Assembly (NCBI GenBank): GCA_965153355.1
Contig: OZ231128.1
Coordinates: 24,676,001-24,740,000 of the forward strand
Length of the DNA stretch: 64,000 nucleotides
Reading direction: 5' to 3'
Origin: Flaccisagitta enflata
Lineage: Eukaryota; Chaetognatha; Sagittoidea; Aphragmophora
Numbering within the stretch: position 1 is the first letter of the stretch; every line of letters begins with the position of its first letter. Positions 50,349-63,034 of this stretch are shown piece by piece. The position numbers and the translations under genes were made by a program. A model generated the notes under the pieces. It worked only from the letters and a program-made list of their open reading frames with translations. It was not told the DNA's origin and did not search any database.

Positions 50349-51775
50349 CCTCGAATGATTTTTTTTTTATTTTTAGAGGTCATGCATGAAAAATCGCGAA
50401 GTCGTTTATGCAAATCACGTCTATCCAATTCCATTTACAGAAGAGGGGCTTCACGCAGCCTCGCCAACGCCCGCGCGCGCCTTTCCAATTAGACTCAGTT
50501 TGTCCGTGGGAGTCGTCCGTCCAACTGCGACGTCCATCTGTCTGTCCGTAAACAATACTATAGACATTCAAATAACGGATTTTCTTTGTCTGTCTGTCTG
50601 AATAAAATCGTGAAGCTCGACCGTCATTAGGAAGTTGAATTGAAACGTGTCGGGAATCCCGACTCGGGATGTCCCTCTAAACCGTTGAGCGGTTCACTAT
50701 GAAGCGCGTTTTATAGCGTACAGTTGAGCTTTCCTAGAGCGCATGTCAAAGGACTGGACAAATTATGTCTTGTGGTGAAGATGTTTTTTAGCCGATGTAG
50801 AAATAACTATGGAATCGCTACGGGAACTAAAAATTTTACACCTTTTAGGCGGGTATACATGCCTTATTTGCGGGTGCGGTGCGCTCTACAGAGGTTCGAC
50901 TGTTTTCTATTCTTCAGGAACAGAATCCCCGTAGCGAAGCTAGTACCCAATCAAAAAAGCCGTTTATGATGATTATTTGTCTTGAGAGTGCTGTAACGTT
51001 GATTACGTACATAAGGCAGAACGGCCAATTTTTTTATTCAACATCAACTAGTTTTACAAATTTTGACCTCACCAGGATTTTTTAATTTGATCCAAAAAGA
51101 TGCAATTATACTTATCATGTCCACTGATGATGTTGCACTTTTTTCTTGTGTCGTAAGATTTTAAAAATTAATTCTCATTTAGATTTTTGTTCCCCTGAAT
51201 AAAGTCACTGCATTTAAAACACAGTAATTATCCCAGGAATCAGGTCTTTCAATCGAAATGAAAACATATACACCAAGTACTGGGTAGCATCGGGGTTTGG
51301 CTTGAACCTGAAAAGCAGCGGATTTCACTTTACAACAATATCCCCATTCATCTTTTTTTTTTCTCGTCAGACAGATATTCCATCTTCCCTCAAGTCAATG
51401 TGAGATTATCCTCATAGAATAAATGGCCTCATAGTCTGCCTTCTGCGCAAGACAAAGAAATCTACGCTTTAATATTCATGAGTAAGAAAGCAACTGTCGT
51501 CAATTTTTCAAGAGGAAGGCAAAAGAGAAAAATGCCGAATGTCTGCGAGTCTGGAGGGCAACATTCCATGAATAGCTCTTTTAAGGAGAAAAATACAAAA
51601 CAAAAACAAAAACAAAACAAACCAAAAAGGAAAGAAAATATATCTCACGTTTGGAACCAAAGTCCCTCATGTACCATCGATTTACTTACTTATGATGTAT
51701 GAATATTGAATAAGTGAAACCCCATCATATCACGAGAGTGTTAGGATAAAAATAGCCTGCAACCGCACTCCGGAA
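50347..51775. other. No recognised gene
   Basis: A GC-rich patch at 50440-50560 after an acceptor-like ccatttacag gives a short frame (RGASRSLANARARLSN-like) without support. The rest is AT-rich. Confidence 0.35.
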
Positions 51776-53886
51776 CTACGGAGTAGGACAGGGGTTCTGA
51801 CAAAAATTTTGGCAGATCCTTCTTGTTAACGGCAATTTGGCTCAAAATCAATGTAGTATTAATGCTCTGCCTTCAAAAGTCGCATTGGGTATCAGGAAAT
51901 TGTGACCGCCAACCCCCCCCCTCAGAAGGTGGTGACCTCTAAAGATTAAGCAATTCGCCTTCTTTTGTTAATGTATTCTAAATGGATCATTCAAAAGGCC
52001 TGGTGATGGTCTCATTTGAAAGGTATTTACGTGGAGAACATGGAAGATTACTGATACAAAAGAAGTGTCCCAAGGAGGGTCCTAAGGGGCCCCTAAAGTG
52101 ATCGAAGGGGCCCCCAAAGCATCCAATACATGAAAATGTGCAATGATTTGTTAAAAAACTAAGTAATGGTGTCATTTAAAAAGTTTCTACCCATAGAATA
52201 TGAAATATTACTGATATGGAAGAGGAGGCTCCAAAGGGGCCCCTAGAGAACCCCAAAGAGGTTAAAGGGGCCCTTGAAGGATCTATAACCATGAAAATGT
52301 AGATTGGACTTTTTGATAAATCTGATTGTGGTGTTTTTGGAAGGTATCTATGTGGATCACATGAAATGTTATTGAAATGGATGATGGGGTTCCTAGGTGG
52401 CCGCTTAGGGCCCCCAAAGAGATTGAAGAGGACCCCAAAGGATCTAAAATCTTGAAAATTTAAAATGAATAGTTCAAAAAATCTGGTAGTGGTCTCATTT
52501 AGAAGATATTTACATAAAGAACATAAAATGTTACTGTTATGGAAAATCTGGTTCCCAGGGGGCCCCTAAGGAGCCGCTAAGGAGTCAAAGAGGGCCCCAA
52601 TGAATCCAAAATCATGAATATCTTGAATTGTCATAGTTTTCTCTAAAAGACAGACCAAAATAAACAAACAGATAGGTATACAGACAGACAGACAGACAAA
52701 AAGACAGACAGACAAATGGGAGGATAAACCAAGAGAGTGAGAGTGCAGAGTGTGGAGTTCAGTTGAGTTTAGCTGGGCAATCAGTTATGGATGTCAACTC
52801 CTATGTGTCAAGATTAAGGGAAAATCTTGACACATAGGAGTTGACATCCATAACTGATTGCCCAGCTAAACTCAACTGAACTCCACACTCTGCATTCTCA
52901 CTCTCTTGGTTTGTCCACCCATTTATCTGTCTGTCTTTTTGTGTGTCTGTCTTTTTGTGTGTCTGTCTTTTTGTCCATCTGTCTGTCTGTATACCTATCT
53001 GTTTGTTTATTTTGGTCTGTCGTTTAGAAAAAAAACTCAAGATTTTTATGATTTTGGATGCATTGGGGCCCTCTTTTACTCCTTAGCGGCTCCTTAGGGG
53101 GCCCCAGGGAACCAAATTTTCCATATCAGTAACATTTTATGTTTTTTATGTAAATACCTTCTAAATGAGACCACTATCAGATTTTTTGAACAATTCATTT
53201 TAAATTATCAAGACTTTAGATCCTTTGGGGTCCTCTTCAATCCCTTTGGGGGCCCTAAGCGGCCACCTAGGGACCCCATCATCCATGTCAATAACATTTC
53301 ATGTTTCCACATAGATACCTTCCAAAAACACCACAATCAGATTTATCAAAAAGTCCGATCTACATTTTCATGGTTATAGATCCTTCAAGGGCCCCATTAA
53401 CCTCTTTGGGGTTCTCTAGGGGCCCCTTTGGAGCCCCCTCTTCCATATCAGTAATTTTTCATGTTCTATAGATAGAAACGTTTTGAATGACACCATTACC
53501 TAGTTTTTTTAACAAATCATTGCACATTTTTATGTATAGGATGCTTTGGGGGTCCCTTCTATCACTTTAGGGGCCCCTTAGGGGCCCCCCTTGGGACCCC
53601 TCTTTCATATCAGTAATCTTTCATGTTCTCCACGTAAATACCTTTCAAATGAGACCATCACCAGGCTTTTTGAATGATCCATTTAGAATATATTAGCAAA
53701 AGAAGATGAATTGCTTAATCTTTAAAGGTCACCACCTTCTGAGGGGGGTGGGGGGGTGGCGGTCACAATTTTCTGATACCCAATGCGACTTTTGAAGGCA
53801 GAACATTAATACTACATTGATTTTGAGCCAAAGTGCCGTTAACAAGAAGGATCTGCCAAAATTTGTGTCAGAACCCCTGTCCTACT
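51776..53886. mobile_element. Foldback palindrome of 2.1 kb
   Basis: The two arms are reverse complements around 52819, with a loop of about 7 bases (52816-52822). The centre reads gtgtcaagatt, aagggaa, aatcttgacac. Each arm of about 1.04 kb contains four diverged units of about 160 bp (anchor ggtatttacgtggagaacat and variants) plus ggggcccc-rich lines and a CAGA/CTGT stretch. Long inverted repeats made of tandem units are the structure of foldback transposons. No open frame of note. Confidence 0.8.
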
Positions 53887-54325
53887 ACGGAGGCACAAAG
53901 ATGGATAGAAAAAAAGATGTTTTGCGATGAAATGTGGTTGCTGAACGCTGGTTGTTGTTGTTTCAATGGCCGTCGTTGTGTCATAGTTATTGAGGTTGTG
54001 GTTGTAGTTGTTATTGTGGTTGTTGTTGGTGTTCTGGATCATTCTTAATTCTACAATCATTGCCCCTGACCTCCGACCTGGGGTGGGGGCAGATTCTTTA
54101 AGATGGAACGGCTGTCAGAGACAAAGAGCCAGGGGAAGCGGAAACAATGTGAATGATAAGAATTTGAGGTGGGAACAGAAGTGTGAGAGTGGAATACTCA
54201 GACGAGATGTAAACAGATGTAAGCCGGAGTAGAGGAGGAGGTGAAAGTGCAATCACTAAACGCCTTGGACAATATATACGATTTAGTTTTTTTTTAATTT
54301 GCATGGTAAGAAGAAGTGTATGTTA
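53887..54325. other. No recognised gene; GTT-rich patch
   Basis: GTT/GTG-rich 53955-54030, otherwise unremarkable. Confidence 0.4.
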
Positions 54326-55135
54326 ATGGAACGGATATGCAACCATGAAACGTAAGTAAAGCAAGTGAAATGGAAGTTGAAGGAATTGAAATGTAAGCAT
54401 AAAACAGCTAAGACAAAGTGTAAGCAGGAGTGAAAAATGGTGGAAAGAAAATGCAAGCATGAAATACCTAGGACAAATTGTCAGCAGAATTGAAAGAAGC
54501 TGTTGGAATTGAAATACAATCATGAAGCATTGAAGCAGGCGACGATGAAGTTGATCAAACAGAAACACAAGCATAAGACACCTGACACAGTCAAAGTGTA
54601 AGCAGAAGTGGTAGTTGATGGAACAGAATCGGAAGCGAAGGCGGAAGTATAACAAGAGCAACGGCAATCAAAGTGTAAGCAGAAGTGGAAGTTGATGAAA
54701 CAAGAACAAAAGTGAAGGCAGAAGTATAACAAGAGCAACGGCAGACAAAGTGTAAGCAGAAGTAGAAATTGATGAAACAAAAACAAAAGTGAAGGCAGAA
54801 GTATAACAAGAGCAACGGCAGACAAAGTGTAAGCAGAAGTAGAAATTGATGAAACAAAAACAAAAGTGAAGGCAGAAGTATAACAAGAGCAACGGCAGAC
54901 AAAGTGTAAGCAGAAGTGGAAGTTGATGGAACAGAAACAGGAGTGAACGCAGAAGTATAACAAGAGCAACAGCAGACAAAGTATAAACAGAAGTGGAAGT
55001 TGAAGGAATGAAAACGGAAGTGGAAGCGGAAGTATAACAAGAGCAACGGCAGACAAAGCGTAAGCAAAAGTGGAAATTGATGAAACGGAAACGGAAGTGA
55101 AGGCGGAAGTATAACAAGAGCAACGGCAGACAAAG
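54326..55135. repeat. 77-bp minisatellite, about seven good copies
   Basis: ataacaagagcaacggcaga recurs near 54650, 54728, 54805, 54881, 54957, 55034 and 55110. Degenerate copies extend left to about 54330. The minus-strand frame gives repeated Leu/Phe-rich peptide and is open only because the unit lacks stops there. Confidence 0.92.
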
Positions 55136-55321
55136 TGATAATTCTTCCGGGAGAAGAACATAAAACTCTTTTCTCTTTGAGCGTCGTTAGCCTGCTTTTT
55201 ATATCTTCCTCCTGGCCTTGCCTCACAGGTTTCTTTTCTTTTTTTTCTTCCTCTTTTTCTCGACCTTCTTTTTTTTTCTTTCCTGCCTCTCTTTCTCCAT
55301 CTTTTTTTTCTTTTCCCCTTC

Positions 55322-55424
55322 CTCTTCTTCTTCTTCTTCTTCTTCTTCTTCTTCTTCTTCTTCTTCTTCTTCTTCTTCTTCTTCTTCTTCTTCTTCTTCT
55401 TCTTCTTCTTCTTCTTCTTCTTCT
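55322..55424. repeat. (TTC)n, first block
   Basis: About 34 TTC units, directly left of a family H copy. Confidence 0.95.
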
Positions 55425-55603
55425 TCGGACACGCAACTCTATAAGAGGCTTTATCCGTCCGTTGGTCCGTCCGTTGGTCCGTCCGTTGGTCCGTCCGTTG
55501 GTCCGTTGGTCCGTGGTGATCGAGTTCGAAAGTGGGAAAACGCGCATTTCTGCCCCTGCCCACCCGTCCGCTTCTGGTATTGGCCGTGTATCCGGCCTTG
55601 TTC
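55425..55603 (-). mobile_element. Hairpin-ended short repeat (family H), copy 8
   Basis: Contains gtccgtccgttggtccgtcc, gcgcatttctgcccctgccc, then ggccgtgtatccggcc and ttg. The left stem is damaged by the adjoining TTC repeat. Confidence 0.7.
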
Positions 55604-55698
55604 TTCTTCTTCTTCTTCTTCTTCTTCTTCTTCTTCTTCTTCTTCTTCTTCTTCTTCTTCTTCTTCTTCTTCTTCTTCTTCTTCTTCTTCTTCTTCTT
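55604..55698. repeat. (TTC)n, second block
   Basis: Same unit and phase as 55322-55424. The family H copy therefore appears to sit inside one TTC array. Confidence 0.95.
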
Positions 55699-57600
55699 TT
55701 TTATGGTTTTTTCTCCTCAATCTTCCCTGCCCATGATGTCTGTTCAGTCTGTTAAGTTGGCCTGGCCATTTCTCTTTTAATGGTTCTTCCCTCTTTATTT
55801 GCTCTTTTCTTCGCTTTGACCATCTATTTATAGTCACGGGCTCGCGAGAATATATGTAGATCCTTCTGCCAGCTTGTCCCACCATCTCTCACACCTCGTT
55901 TCCTTGTTGGCTGTCTTTTTTTCTTGGCTCTTCTTTTTCTTTTTTCTTTTTTCTTTTCTCTCGTTTTTTTTTTATTCCGATTAATATGTCTGTTTTTCTT
56001 ATTTCTCCTTTTCTTTTAGATTATCTAAATGGTAGTCAAATTCAGACTGCCCAACTGTCTGACTGTCCGACTGTTCAAAGAAACATTGGACTACACAGCT
56101 GAGTGTCAGACCAGAGAGTAGGATTTCATTACCCGACATAGGGCTTGTTTCCAGTCAGAGACAATCGCGTTTTTAACGGGCCACTCGGTCGCTCGTTACG
56201 TTCGTTCGCTCGCACCGCTCACTACACTCACTCGCTCTCCAGCGCTCCGCTCGCTTGCTCTGTTCATGGGCCCGCTCACTCCCTTTTAAGACAGTTGAAA
56301 TTCATGAATATGTGTTTATGCTGAAATAGCGTTTGGAGAGAATGAATGCATTTTTTGTCTTCACTAGAAACACGCCCATAAACGGAGGAAGAAATCAATT
56401 TCGTTTGTTTGTTCCCGAGGGAGATCTTGATCTTGGGAGATCTGGGGAAATTCCCACTGGGAAAAACTAATTTCTTTTGCTCTAGACGGACATATTCGCC
56501 TTCACCGGCTTATGTCAAGTTATGCGGCTAATATATCTTTTTATACATTTACTTCTTTCTTAAAATACTCACCTAAAATTTCATGATGAGAAAGTTTACG
56601 TAAGCACAAGTCAATCGTTAGTGAGTGTGTCTTCAAGATCATTAGGGAGACGCAATATACAGTATAAAAGATGACTTAGAAAGTACATTGTCACTTTGTC
56701 AGCGAAATTAGTTCCATAAGCAAATATGCATACCGTTTTATAAACGCCTAGAGAGTGAGCAGTCTAACAAGCTAAATATGGCACGCCCAACCTCAAGTTT
56801 GTTCCACTTTGAGTGCGATCGAGTGACAAATGGAAAAGAAATTAGAATAGACAAGCGAGCTTGTGCACGTCACCACAACTTCACAACAAAAACGAAAAAA
56901 AAATAATCGCATGGACGCAAGCACAGGCGGAAGGGCTCACGATCAGGAACTGGGGTGTGTGTATGAATACTAGAGCGTGCACTGAACATGAGGACATGCA
57001 CAATCGCACGCAAATAGAGCAAGATAAAAATAAAGATGACAAATGCAAGCATGAACACGAGGATGCTTGATTGCAAGCAGAAGTGTGTGCATTAGGACTC
57101 AAATATGTTCACTAAATAAAAGGCAAACACAAGTGAATGTTGAGAGACGCATAAGGAATTGTAACACCTGTCCAATGATTATTGTCCCAAAATAAAACAA
57201 TTGCCACACCTAAACGAAGTTAATTAGCAAAATGCTGATTGTTTCACCAGGTAGAGCTTGAAAAACTGTTCATTTTGCTCATGAATTTCACCTGGATTGC
57301 ATAAGACAAAATCGAAAAATATTAAAAACAGTAAAAACATTCCCCATACAAATCACTGCAAAATTACCACAAAATAAGTGAAAATCAAGCAACCAAATTG
57401 GGACAAAATCAAGAATACATCAGGATATACCTATACCCATACAAATACATCAGGATATACCTATCTGATATCTAATATCAGGGATTTGTATTGTTTCTCA
57501 ACCAAAATAGCGAGGTTAACAAGCTTGTAGCACTACTGGGACAATAATCATTGCACAGATGTTATGCACATCATGAGACGCTATATATCACAAATGCGTG
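55699..57600. other. No recognised gene; dispersed repeat fragment
   Basis: 56180-56325 matches 18049-18125 inverted (gttcgttcgctcgcaccgct and ttcatgaatatgtgttt). Pyrimidine-rich near 55900-55980. A short duplicated ccatacaaatacatcaggat lies near 57440. Confidence 0.45.
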
Positions 57601-57875
<275 letters not shown>

Positions 57876-57949
57876 TATATTGACAGATCGAATCCAATAA
57901 TAGACGATGAACCGCACCTGAGGCAGGCATTAAGATTAGCCCATCGCCA

Positions 57950-58919
57950 TCATGATAACCACGATTGCCACCTTCACCAACGCCACTGTCACCATCGCCA
58001 CTACCAATACCATCACTGCTATCATTACCACCACTGCCACGGTGTCACCATTGCCACTACCACTGCCACCATGGCTAACACCACTGCCACCACAACCACC
58101 GCCACTACCACAAGGGTCACCATCGCCATCACGACTACCACCACAGTCACCACCACCACCACCACAGTCACCACCACCACCACCACCACCACCACCACCA
58201 CCACCACCACCACCACCACCACCACCACCACCACCACCACCACCACCACCACCACCACCACCACCACCACCACCACCACCACCACCACCACCACACCACC
58301 ACCACCACCACCACCACCACCACCAGTCACCACCACCACCACCACCACCACCACCACCACCACCACCACCACCACCACCACCACCACCACCACCACCACC
58401 ACCACCACCACCACCACCACCACCACCACCACCACCACCACCACCACCACCACCACCACCACCACCACCACCAACCACCACCACCACCAACCACCACCAC
58501 CACCACCACCACCACCACCACCACCACCACCACCACCACCACCACCACCCACCCACCACCACCACCACCCACCACCACCACCACCACCACCACCACCACC
58601 ACCACTCACCACCACCACCACCACCACCACCACCACCCACCACCACCACCACCACCACCACCACCACCACCACCACCACCACCACCACCACCACCACCAC
58701 CACCACCACCACCACCACCACCACCACCACCACCACCACCACCACCACCACCACCACCACCACCACCACCACCACCACCCACCACCCCCACCACCACCAC
58801 CACCACCACCACCACCACCACCACCACCACCACCACCACCACCACCACCACCACCACCACCACCACCACCACCACCACCACCACCACCACCACCACCACC
58901 ACCACCACCACCACCACCA
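57950..58919. repeat. (CCA)n tract of about 780 bp with degenerate left flank
   Basis: Degenerate ACC/GCC units from 57950 become nearly pure CCA from 58137. Single-base slips (accacaccacc near 58294, aaccacc near 58473, acccaccc near 58548, accccca near 58782) mark internal block boundaries. Poly-Thr, His, Pro, Trp, Gly and Val open frames on both strands are artefacts. Confidence 0.97.
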
Positions 58920-59206
58920 GCATATTCGTACCAGCGCCATCGCCTATTCAGCAGCCACACTAACAAAAGTCACCACGTTTGCAGTAAAAAAAAGAAGGCA
59001 TTGCATTCGTTCGGAATCAAATTCGAATGCGATCATGATCATGATCAGTCACGTTTTTCTTAATTGTTTTTGAGCATTGAAGGATGAAACGATAGACGGA
59101 AGGAAACACGACAGAAGGACACCGAATTGCAATGAGAAGAAACTTACACGGCGATGACTCAGAGAGGAAGAAAAGAAAGAAAACAGTAGAAATAAAAAGA
59201 AAACCA

Positions 59207-59524
59207 GGGGTGTATAAAGTTGAGTATTCCCCCCCCCCCGTGGGGGGAAATAAAATCAAAGGGTTTGGAAATGGGGAAGAAAATCAAAAGTTTGAAAAAA
59301 AGAAAAAAGAGAATTTTTTGAAGATCTAACACTTTTTGTAGGTAAAATACAATTACTACAACACAATATAACACTATTTGATCCTAAAATATTCTGTTTT
59401 ATAGCTTTGAGGGGAAGAAAATCAAAGATTTTGTAATGCGATGCAACGCGTGGCGGGGAAGAAAATCAAAGGCAGGGGGGGGGGGGAATAAAATCAAAAG
59501 CCGCTCAACTGTATACACCCCTGA
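59207..59524 (-). mobile_element. MITE with AGGGGTGTATA ends, copy 2
   Basis: Begins aggggtgtataaagttgagt and ends caactgtatacacccct. The whole body aligns inverted to 9651-9972, including aaatcaaaggg and the g-run positions. Confidence 0.75.
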
Positions 59525-59764
59525 AAAAAAAAAACAGAAAAAAAGACACAAAAAAGACAAAAAGGAAAATGGATTAAGTGGAGATGGTGTAGACTGAAGA
59601 CTGAAAAGCCACTAGTGAGGCCGCAAGAGGCAACGAGAGGCCGCGAAGCGAGGCTCACACTCCCTTGATTACGTATGGGCAGAAAACATCGACTATAGAC
59701 AGTTGGGGGAAACCGTCACTTTTGTGCTCTTGTGTTGGTGAAGCTCTGTCTTTCAGGGTCTGTG

Positions 59765-59815
59765 TCAGAGTGTGTGTCAGAGTGTGTGTGTGTGTGTGTG
59801 TGCGTGTGTGTGTGT
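59765..59815. repeat. (GT)n microsatellite
   Basis: GT units with interruptions (gtgtgtcagagtgtgtgt). Confidence 0.9.
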
Positions 59816-59906
59816 CACAGCTCACGCTCGCTGGCGATTGCCAAAAGTAGACGAAAGAAACAAAGGCACAATGAAGACGTGTTTACAGAGCGCAAACAAA
59901 AAAAAT

Positions 59907-59912
<6 letters not shown>

Positions 59913-59993
<81 letters not shown>
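59913..59993. repeat. (GA)n microsatellite
   Basis: About 40 GA units. Confidence 0.95.
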
Positions 59994-59994
<1 letters not shown>

Positions 59995-60140
59995 ACGTAG
60001 GAAATTAAGGTCGTGAACACTCGTGGTAAAAAGCGTCCGCCACACAGAAAATATATTTGCCTTATTCTGTCGTTTTGGCTTCCAGCAACACGAGCATAAA
60101 GAAGTATACACGTCACGGATGAACGCCCTCCCGGAGAGAA

Positions 60141-60350
<210 letters not shown>

Positions 60351-60619
60351 AGAGGCGCAGTGAAAAAAAATGCAATCAAGTACAAGATTCACAGTGTATA
60401 ACATAGAGAGAAGAGATGATTAGTTTCAAAACACATCTAACACAAGCAATGTTTTTCAGACAGAAAGTGAGACAGAGTTAGGCTATATACGTGGTTATGT
60501 TTAGGTTTGATAGAGAGAAAGTAAGACAAGAAAGAGAGACAGATTAACATTTTCTCCCACCCAGTTGTACTCCATTCCAAAAGCGGTAACTCTGCTGATC
60601 TGGGCTCCGAAGCGATTGG

Positions 60620-60760
60620 GATCGGAGCGAAGCAATCAGCTTCTCGCCTACCGCTTCCGGCTCCCCGCTTACCGCATCCGGTTTCCCGCTTCCAGTTTCC
60701 TGCTTCCATCACCCCGCTTCCGGCTTCCAGCACCCCGCTTACCGCTTCCGGCTTACCACT
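60620..60760. repeat. GCTTCCGGCTTACC minisatellite
   Basis: Short units gcttccggcttccag, gcttaccgcttccgg and variants, about 12 copies. Confidence 0.85.
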
Positions 60761-60834
60761 TCCGACGTAATCTTTAAAATTGCTCCACATTTCGGCCAAT
60801 TGATCCAAACACGACGTTTCTTTCCTCCTCACTT
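60757..60834 (-). other. Candidate exon, phase 1 to phase 1
   Basis: On the minus strand an acceptor-like cggcacag is followed by VRRKETSCLDQLAEMWSNF and KDYVGS, then AGTG|gtaagc. The phase would fit the missing 5' part of the RPTP, but the sequence has no FN3 or carbonic-anhydrase hallmark, so the link is speculative. Confidence 0.2.
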
Positions 60835-60959
60835 CTGTGCCGTCTTAAAAGCGGTCCGCTGCCAAGCTAGTTCCTTGGTTTATCTGTCCGTTTGTCTGTT
60901 CGTCCTGTTTGAGCTGAGATGGTAAATTTACTCATTGGTTACGTAGGTACTGTCGTCCT

Positions 60960-61120
60960 TTTGAGTCTAGGACTAGCGATTAAAACTTAATGAGGCCTTT
61001 ATTTGTCTGTCCGTTGGGCCGTCCGTCCGTTGGTCCTTAGCGATTGCGTCAAAAGTGTGAAAATCCGTCTTTCCGCCCCTACCCACCTAATCGCAACTGG
61101 TATTGAATTCACTCGCGTTG
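60960..61120 (-). mobile_element. Hairpin-ended short repeat (family H), degenerate copy
   Basis: Shows gtccgttgggccgtccgtcc and gaaaatccgtctttccgccc followed by cctacccacc. Both terminal stems are eroded. Confidence 0.45.
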
Positions 61121-62416
61121 TAAAATCCCTCTTACTCTGTATAGGAAGTTACAGTCCGTTTCATTTTTTCTCTCTCCCTCTTTCTCTCTCTCCTTCCTTC
61201 CATCATGTTACCTTTTCCCATTTGCCCTCATTCCCCCCACTTTAGGCATCTTTTTTTTTCTGTTTCTTTCAATACTTTTTCTTTCTGTATGCTCCCTTCT
61301 TCTATCCCTTCTTCATACTCTTCTTTCCTCTTTTCTTCCTTTCCCTTTTCTCGTCACATTTATCTTTTGTCAGTTGCCGCCGCCAAAAAGTTGTTTACAT
61401 TTTCTCTTTCTCTTGACATATTTTCAAAGTGTTTGTTTGGGTTTTGACGTATATCCTCCGACTATCGTATTTGCCTGTGAAAGACGGCTTCCCCCCCCCC
61501 TTCTAAATATTCGTCTCTTATTCAGTGAGTTTTTTTTAACATTCGTACTTAAAACTTTAGTGAATTTGTAGTCGCAGACTTGAGATTCTATAAGACATCA
61601 TGAACAATCTGGTCTCGTTTGCTATTCACGAGAGGTCAAAATTGAAGTTTTTTTTTCGGCCAAATTTGACTTTTTCTGGTCATTACCTATGTTACCACAA
61701 ATGATTTATTGAAAAAATCGATGCGAATTTGTATTCCAAAAAAAAGTTATGAATGATTTTGTAAAAAAACAGATATTTCCCTTTTCCCCCCATTTTCTGT
61801 CAATTTTTCGCGTAAATCTTGGCAATAGGTCTTATTTTCTCCTCCCTCATGCCCCCCACACACGCACACACAAACATATATATATATTACATATATGTAT
61901 ATATATGTTTATGTTAAAATATATACATTTATACATATATGAGGCAAATTTTTTACTGGGATATGGGCCTCCAGGCTGAGATATGGGCTTGGAGGCTGGG
62001 GGAAGAGGGGAGGGGTGCGGAGGAGCACCCTCGATTATTAGTGGAAATACAATGGAGAACTCCACAAATGCGGTTGTTAATTTCTGGTCTCAGGGTCAAA
62101 TCAGAGTTCCATGAACACAAATTTAGTTTTCCTTTACAACATCAAAAATAGCAATTCAGAGCGAATGTAATGTATGAACGTACCAGCAGACAGACCAATC
62201 AATGTAATGACCAACATCTGGAAAAAAAAACCTAAAAAGTTGTAAAAATGCTATTCAGAGCAAGATTGGGTTTTGCATTGCCTCTTGTTATGTTATGAAA
62301 TGCTAGATTTCTGGAAGCGATGGAACCTTACAGACGCAGAAGGATTTCATGACGTTTTGTCTTTAAAAAAGCTGCTAGAGATAAATTTTGCTCAAAGAAG
62401 GAACTTGTAACCAAAC
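61121..62416. other. No recognised gene; 21-mer remnants
   Basis: 61960-62010 has two or three gatatgggcctccaggctga units like those of F1 cores. Pyrimidine-rich 61160-61350. AT dinucleotide patch 61875-61940. Confidence 0.4.
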
Positions 62417-62784
62417 AAGGCCAACACCTATAAGTCGCGTGCGAGACTTACAGACAAAGAATGACTTAGAATGACTTAGAATGACTTTCAATGACTTAGA
62501 ATGACCCCAAAATGACCAAAATTGACTTAAAATGACTAAAAAAACAAAAAACCAAAAATAACTTAAAATAACTTAAAATGACTTAAAATGACTTAAAATG
62601 ACTTAAAATGACTTAGACTGACTCAAAATGACTTAGAAAAACAATAATTGACTTAAAAGGACTTAAAATGACCTAAGAGTTGACGTTATAGTACAGACGG
62701 AAGGTATAGACCGACGGACCGACGGACCGACGGACGGACGGACCGACAAAGCGGGTTGTAGAGTCGCGTGCACGCGACTAAAAA
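62417..62784 (+). mobile_element. Hairpin-ended short repeat (family H), copy 9, with tandem insert
   Basis: Same ends as 49129-49326 (aaggccaacacctataagtc and gtcgcgtgcacgcgactaaa). The internal atgacttaaa decamer is expanded to about 25 units, and the gac-gga-ccg run is longer. Confidence 0.8.
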
Positions 62785-62864
62785 CTATCAAATAAGATAA
62801 AGACACAACGGCATTGATGGAGTTTTTGCCAAACTTTATTCTATTTCCAATAAAAAGCCAAATT

Positions 62865-63020
62865 GAGGAGCGTGGGAGGAGGGAGATGAGGAGGAGAATA
62901 TTCTCCATAAAGAAAGCACAGATCATTGACCCCTGCAGGCCGCTGCCCTGCTCCCCCTTCAACTTCAACCACAACCCACTTAAGTAGGGCACGGGTGCCG
63001 CTGACCATCTAACGCTTTTT
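62865..63020. repeat. Right end of a further F1 element
   Basis: gatcattgacccctgcaggc then cgctgccctgctcccc, followed by the outer motif ggtgccgctgaccatctaac, the complement of 6970-7000. The central hairpin is damaged (CCTGCAGG). Confidence 0.65.
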
Positions 63021-63034
63021 TAAGTACTTTATCT

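Noticed and set aside
54520-55563. A 347-codon minus-strand open frame with apparent repeated hydrophobic segments
   Set aside because: It runs through the 77-bp minisatellite and a TTC tract. The repeated Leu/Phe peptide reflects the DNA repeat, not membrane helices of a protein.
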